Below, in pieces: positions 37,301-40,305 of a stretch of DNA of 40,305 bases. Source of the stretch: Litoreibacter sp. (GTDB taxonomy: Bacteria; Pseudomonadota; Alphaproteobacteria; Rhodobacterales; Rhodobacteraceae). Each line of letters begins with the position of its first letter. Position 1 is the stretch's first letter. Under the pieces are notes generated by a model. The model saw nothing but the letters and a program-made list of their open reading frames with translations, had not been told where the DNA came from and ran no database searches. The stretch spans positions 1-40,305 of the forward strand of contig JAPORH010000159.1 of assembly GCA_026710325.1 (NCBI GenBank), written 5' to 3'. The position numbers and the translations under genes were made by a program.

Positions 37301-37761
37301 ATCACCGTCGGGCTTTGTGTGAAGCCCATCCGGACAAGGAAGCCACGCAACGCATCCTCGTTTATCGTGCGCCCGACTTCGGCTGTGAAACTAGATTGTT
37401 CCAATACCGCGCGGGCCGGCACTCGCTGCGTCGCTGCCCCAAGTGTTGTCAGCAGAATAAAGGGGCCAGGCACGCCTTGCGCCAGGGCCGCCAAGGTTGC
37501 CATACGCGCCGCGGAGACATCTGAATTGGGCGATGTACGATCATAAGGCAGACAATCCCAGGCGGGGAATGTCAGAACGGGAATTTCAGGGGCAAAGAAG
37601 GCAAGCGCGCTCTGGATCGCAGCCAAACGGCGGTCATCGCGAGCCACATGGATATGCGCGCCCGTGCGTTCCAACTCCTGCAAGATGAGCTTTGCATCGA
37701 AGCCTTCAGGGGCGCCGGAAATGGTGACATGTTGTGAGGGCTGCGTCATTCCGGCTGACAT
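34291..37761 (-). CDS. mfd: transcription-repair coupling factor
   Basis: A 1156-residue translocase that removes RNA polymerase stalled at DNA lesions and recruits UvrA. In order it has a UvrB-like N-terminal module (about 1-350), an RNA-polymerase-interacting CarD-like domain (LSPGDLVVHVDHGIGRFTGL), then the motor. The motor shows VCGDVGFGKTEVAMRAA (Walker A near 625), IDEEQHFGV, TLSATPIPRTL, IIESGIDIPTANTM and QIRGRVGRS. A C-terminal UvrA-binding TRCF domain ends the protein. The length is typical. The start at 37761 gives MSAGMTQPS; an ATG at 37749 is also possible. It follows a small membrane-protein gene by 27 bases. Confidence 0.96.
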   Translation of the reverse strand: MSAGMTQPSQHVTISGAPEGFDAKLILQELERTGAHIHVARDDRRLAAIQSALAFFAPEIPVLTFPAWDCLPYDRTSPNSDVSAARMATLAALAQGVPGPFILLTTLGAATQRVPARAVLEQSSFTAEVGRTINEDALRGFLVRMGFTQSPTVMEPGDYAVRGGIIDIFPPGEAGPVRLDLFGDVLDGARRFDPATQRTTEKLTRIELAPVSEVILDDAAITRFRQNYRIEFGAAGTDDPLYEAVSAGRKHQGIEHWLPFFHDRLEHLFDYLPQASISLDDQMTPARLARWETIADQYDNRVEAMKTKARLDTVYKPVPPGLLYLDDDAWTALTQDRRVLNFAIIQQATGPGVTDAGGRDGRNFAPERQSENLNLFGALADHVQTLRKTKPVIIASFSDGARERLAGLLADQEIHDVKLIATAKDIVPGGVHIAIWGLEQGFTTPDLAVISEQDVLGDRLIRGARKKKRAENFLTETQSLSPGDLVVHVDHGIGRFTGLETVTAAGAPHECILLEYAGGDRLYLPVENIELLSRYGHEEGLLDKLGGGAWQAKKARLKQRIKDMADRLIRVAAERELRRAPILEPSDEMWEAFCARFPYEETEDQLTTIEAVVDDLAKGRPMDRLVCGDVGFGKTEVAMRAAFIAAAAGLQVAVVAPTTLLSRQHTQSFKERFRGFPMNVRQLSRFVGTKEAAQTRDGIARGEVDIAIGTHALLSQQVRFKNLGLLIIDEEQHFGVQHKEKLKQMRSDIHVLTLSATPIPRTLQLSLSGVRELSIIGTPPVDRLAIRTYVSEFDAVTIREALLREHYRGGQSFYVVPRISDLPEIEEFLKEHVPEVSYIVANGQMAPGELDQRMNAFYDGKYDVLLATTIIESGIDIPTANTMVIHRSDMFGLSQLYQIRGRVGRSKTRAYAYLTTKPRAKLTPTAEKRLRVLGSLDSLGAGFNIASQDLDIRGAGNVLGEEQSGSVREVGYELYQSMLEEAIAKIRSGQMEGLTETDDQWAPTINLGVPVLIPEDYVSDLDVRLGLYRRLSGLTTKVELEGFAAELIDRFGKLPKEVNTLLLVVRIKAMCKRAGISKLNAGERGATIEFHDNKFARPEGLVEYLQEPSNLAKMKDNKVVVRRDWKKDSDKIKGAFAIARDLAEKAGTFKPAKKAG

Positions 37762-37788
37762 ACGCCCCTGACCCTGAAGGTCAAGCGG

Positions 37789-38304
37789 TCAGAGCACACC
37801 TGCGGAAATATTCACATACATCCCCCACATCGAGCTCACGAGGATCGCGACCATCCCCATGGCCTGGATCGTAATACGCTGGCGCCGCAGCAGTTTGAAC
37901 AACGCGTCGCCCCGCAAGCCCGGTGTCTTGCGCGCATTGTGGACCGAAAGCGCAAAGATCAACAACATAGGGATGAACACAAGGCTGACAGCCTGGCAAA
38001 ACTCTACCCCTTGGTAGAAGCCGCTGACAAAAAGGACCGTTGCAAAAAAAGTTGCAAAGGCAATCAACCAGGACCCCGCCTCATCCGCGATATAAATAAG
38101 CCGGTTTGAGTTAATCCGTACCAAATCGACAAGGTCCTGCTCCGCCTGGCCGCCATGTTTCGACGCGCGAGTGACCATGTCGTAGGGCACGCCCAACACA
38201 TAGTGTGAGGCGGTCGACCAAAACACGGCAAGCATGATCCAAAACCAAAGGTTCGAGAAAGACCGCAGATCGATCAGCTCGAAGGCGGTGACATAAAAAT
38301 CCAA
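37789..38304 (-). CDS. conserved Rhodobacterales membrane protein, four predicted helices
   Basis: A 171-residue protein with four hydrophobic segments and the conserved N-terminus MDFYVTAFELIDLRSFSNLW and SHYVLGVPYDMV. I recall close homologues across Rhodobacterales being labelled as a component of the SufBCD complex, but nothing visible here supports a Fe-S role: no Cys motif is present and no suf genes are near. It lies 27 bases before mfd on the same strand and divergent from hemB. Confidence 0.75.
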   Translation of the reverse strand: MDFYVTAFELIDLRSFSNLWFWIMLAVFWSTASHYVLGVPYDMVTRASKHGGQAEQDLVDLVRINSNRLIYIADEAGSWLIAFATFFATVLFVSGFYQGVEFCQAVSLVFIPMLLIFALSVHNARKTPGLRGDALFKLLRRQRITIQAMGMVAILVSSMWGMYVNISAGVL

Positions 38305-38438
38305 CTCTTATACGCCTCTTGGCTTTTCTTATCTCGTTGCACCGCGAGACCCTAACGGGTGCCGTGGCGGAGTGCTAGCCACCTGCGCGCTTGAGACGCA
38401 ACGAAAAACATGGCACGCAGGCCCTCTAAAGGAAGAAA

Positions 38439-39437
38439 ATGGACAAAAAGATGACGCAGCATATCGCCACGCGCTTTAGACGGTTGAAACGCATGGGATC
38501 GCTGCGGTCCATGGTGCAAGAGAACGTATTGACCCCCGCCGATTTGATCTGGCCCGTCTTTGTCATGGCCGGATCAAATGAGCGCGCCGAGGTGCCCTCG
38601 ATGCCGGGCGTGGCACGGCTTACGGTTGACCTTGTGGTTGAGGCTGCGAAAGAGGCGCGCTCCCTTGGCATCCCAGCGATTTGCCTGTTTCCCTACACCG
38701 ATCCTAGCCTAAAGACACAAGGCTGCGAGGAGGCTTGGAACCCCGATAACCTGTCAAACCGAGCCACGCGCGCGATCAAGGATGCGGTTCCTGAGATCGC
38801 TGTGATGACCGATGTCGCGCTGGACCCTTACAACATCAACGGCCATGACGGGATCGTGCGGGATGGGGTCATCGTGAATGACGAAAGCGTCGAGGCGCTG
38901 GTCAAGATGGCGCTCGCGCAAGCTCAGGCCGGGGCAGATATCCTTGGCCCCTCCGACATGATGGATGGGCGTATCGGGGCAATGCGATCTGCATTGGAGA
39001 CCGAAGGTCATACGGACACGGCCATTTTGAGCTATGCGGCCAAATATGCATCCGCCTTCTATGGGCCTTTTCGCGACGCGGTCGGCGCATCCGGCGCGCT
39101 CACAGGCGACAAGAAAACCTACCAGATGAACCCGGCCAACCGAGAAGAGGCCGTACGGCTGGTCGCGCGCGATCTGAAAGAGGGTGCAGATATGGTCATG
39201 GTCAAACCAGGCCTGCCCTATTTGGACATCTGCCGCGATGTGCGCGACGCCTTTGGCGCACCCACCTTCGCTTATCAGGTCTCTGGCGAGTACGCGATGC
39301 TAGTGGCCGCCGCGCAAAATGGCTGGCTCGACGAGGAAGCGGTGATGCTGGAAAGCCTGATGGCGTTCAAACGTGCGGGGTGCGACGGGGTTCTGACCTA
39401 CTTTGCGCCGAAGGTGGCAAAACTTCTTAACGCTTAA
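38439..39437 (+). CDS. hemB: porphobilinogen synthase (delta-aminolevulinic acid dehydratase)
   Basis: A 332-residue enzyme that condenses two 5-aminolevulinates to porphobilinogen in haem and bacteriochlorophyll synthesis. The Schiff-base lysines are at about 202 (SYAAKYASAFYGPF) and 256 (MVMVKPGLPYLD). The usual zinc-binding cysteine site is replaced by the aspartate form DVALDPYNINGHDG, as in Mg-dependent or metal-independent enzymes of this group. AAAGGAAG precedes the ATG. The divergent upstream gap of 134 bases should hold its promoter, but I could not pick a convincing one. Confidence 0.96.
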   Translation: MDKKMTQHIATRFRRLKRMGSLRSMVQENVLTPADLIWPVFVMAGSNERAEVPSMPGVARLTVDLVVEAAKEARSLGIPAICLFPYTDPSLKTQGCEEAWNPDNLSNRATRAIKDAVPEIAVMTDVALDPYNINGHDGIVRDGVIVNDESVEALVKMALAQAQAGADILGPSDMMDGRIGAMRSALETEGHTDTAILSYAAKYASAFYGPFRDAVGASGALTGDKKTYQMNPANREEAVRLVARDLKEGADMVMVKPGLPYLDICRDVRDAFGAPTFAYQVSGEYAMLVAAAQNGWLDEEAVMLESLMAFKRAGCDGVLTYFAPKVAKLLNA

Positions 39438-39582
39438 ATGCGCGGGGGTTTGCCTATGCAAAGCCCTCAAAACCCGTGACTTCCGCCAACAAATCACTTA
39501 CTCTTTTAGTTAATGCACCGGAAAACCGGGCAATGGGCAGAACAGAGCTTGAAAAAGCAACAAAAAAAGACAGGCGGATACC

Positions 39583-40155
39583 ATGGGTAACGAATTCAAA
39601 AATATGTCTCGGCGCAGCGTCCTCGTAGGCGCAGCGGCGTTTGGAGGACTGGCGGCATGCGGCAACGGTGTGGGAAGCCAAGGCGGCGCAAAAATAGACG
39701 CGCGCGTCGATCAGGCCTTCAACTTCATGTACACGAATATCCCGGGCACCCAGGACCTCGCACAGAAGGCCGTCGGTATCCTGATGATGCCAGTCGTCTC
39801 AAAGGTCGGGCTTATCGGGCCGGGTGGCTCTTACGGGCGCGGTGCGCTTAGGATCAACGATGTGACCGTTGATTATTACTCGACCACATCCGCCACGTTC
39901 GGCTTCCAACTGGGTGCTCAGCAGTATTCCAACGCGCTGTTTTTCATGACGGAAGAGGCGTTGTCTGATTTCCGCCGCTCCCCAGGATGGACGCTCGGCG
40001 CGGATGCGGAATATGTAATTTCCAACGAGGCGGGCAATGTCGGCGTCGACACCACAACAGCGCTGAGCCCCGTCATTGCGGTGGTGTTCGGGCAAGCTGG
40101 TTTGATCGCGGGCGCCACAATTGAGGGAAACAAGTACAACCGCATCATCCCATAA
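39583..40155 (+). CDS. SYLF/YSC84-domain lipoprotein
   Basis: A 190-residue envelope protein. The leader contains SRRS and a lipobox LAAC (Cys26); the twin Arg hints at Tat export, but the flanking residues are not a full Tat motif. The mature part (about 40-190) is a SYLF/Ysc84 domain with AVGILMMPVVSKVGLIGPGGSYGRGAL and SVG-type glycine-rich strands, a lipid-binding fold. Function in bacteria is poorly defined. A start at 39604 (MSRRSV) is an alternative. A terminator-like hairpin follows. Confidence 0.85.
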   Translation: MGNEFKNMSRRSVLVGAAAFGGLAACGNGVGSQGGAKIDARVDQAFNFMYTNIPGTQDLAQKAVGILMMPVVSKVGLIGPGGSYGRGALRINDVTVDYYSTTSATFGFQLGAQQYSNALFFMTEEALSDFRRSPGWTLGADAEYVISNEAGNVGVDTTTALSPVIAVVFGQAGLIAGATIEGNKYNRIIP

Positions 40156-40205
40156 GCGTCTCTCGACGCAGCAACTGCGTCGCGTCGAAACCTCCGTTTG
40201 AAACA

Positions 40206-40238
40206 GGGGGCCACCACCGCGTCGGCCCCTTAATTTTT
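40206..40238 (+). terminator. terminator candidate after SYLF gene
   Basis: GGGGCC (40207-40212) and GGCCCC (40224-40229) pair around an 11-base loop, followed by TTAATTTTT. The stem is short, so it is a moderate candidate. A separate perfect 8-pair hairpin without a U-tract lies just upstream (40164-40182). Positions 40239-40305 show nothing I can assign. Confidence 0.5.
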
Positions 40239-40305
40239 ATTGAAGTTTTGCACGGTACACGACTCACGGCGAAATAGCCTTCGATTTTGGGCTTGAAAGC
40301 GCCCG

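Noticed and set aside
38320-38438. Possible tRNA or structured RNA before hemB (GTGGC...GCCAC stem)
   Set aside because: No cloverleaf arms or CCA-proximal pairing can be drawn; the hairpin is short and isolated.

Overview
The window comes from a marine-type alphaproteobacterium of the order Rhodobacterales (Roseobacter group). This rests on gene content and order: rplU-rpmA-GNAT-LysE-GNAT-obgE-proB-proA, phoR-pstSCAB-phoU-phoB, rpsB-tsf with their own promoter and terminator, an L21 with a helix-hairpin-helix tail, an aspartate-type HemB, and the order-typical GGGGGCTCTGCCCCC...GGGATATTTT intergenic hairpin. Assignments were made by reading the sequence and recalling protein families; no searches were run. 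Almost all of it is chromosomal housekeeping and metabolism. I found no rRNA, tRNA, CRISPR array, insertion sequence, phage module or recognisable defence system.

Layout. 1-500: a DUF2059-like reading frame without its N-terminal half. 500-1690: rplU and rpmA behind a promoter candidate and closed by a strong terminator. 1710-8150: a tightly overlapping run of two acetyltransferases, a LysE-type exporter, Obg GTPase, proline synthesis (proB, proA) and a Cys/Met-type PLP enzyme. 8146-15777: the phosphate regulon, with a soluble PhoR, a three-unit Pho box, PstS, an attenuator-like hairpin, PstC, an unusually long PstA, PstB, PhoU and PhoB, followed by a SnoaL-like protein and a D-lyxose-isomerase-like cupin. 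17010-19070: an AT-richer, gene-poor stretch around an aroQ-luxR pair, with a CtrA-type site and a perfect 13-bp inverted repeat. 19010-20970 (minus strand): rpsB-tsf with promoter, structured leader and terminator.

21057-23437: an IalB-like lipoprotein followed by pseudouridine kinase and pseudouridine-phosphate glycosidase. 23530-26223: a DUF502 membrane protein facing a 38-residue entericidin-like lipoprotein and a family-5 peptide-binding protein. 26303-26413: a probable small RNA with its own promoter and terminator. 26499-28634: bdhA, a pentapeptide-repeat protein and a patatin in one overlapping operon, perhaps for polyhydroxybutyrate turnover. 28658-29824: an arsenate-reductase-like protein whose nucleophilic Cys is Ser, coupled to an aquaporin and preceded by a Pho-box-like tandem 11-bp repeat. 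29821-34316: an XRE-cupin regulator divergent from an acyl-CoA synthetase, FrnE-like thioredoxin-fold protein, YdjM-like membrane protein and MFS exporter. 34291-38304 (minus): a four-helix membrane protein and mfd. 38439-end: hemB and a SYLF-domain lipoprotein.

Most worth a second look are the Cys-to-Ser ArsC homologue with its Pho-like repeat, the small RNA candidate at 26338-26413, the bdhA-pentapeptide-patatin operon, the expanded periplasmic domain of PstA, and the aroQ-luxR neighbourhood. I see no clear new multi-gene system. The ArsC-like/aquaporin pair is the closest candidate for a function that its family name would misdescribe.
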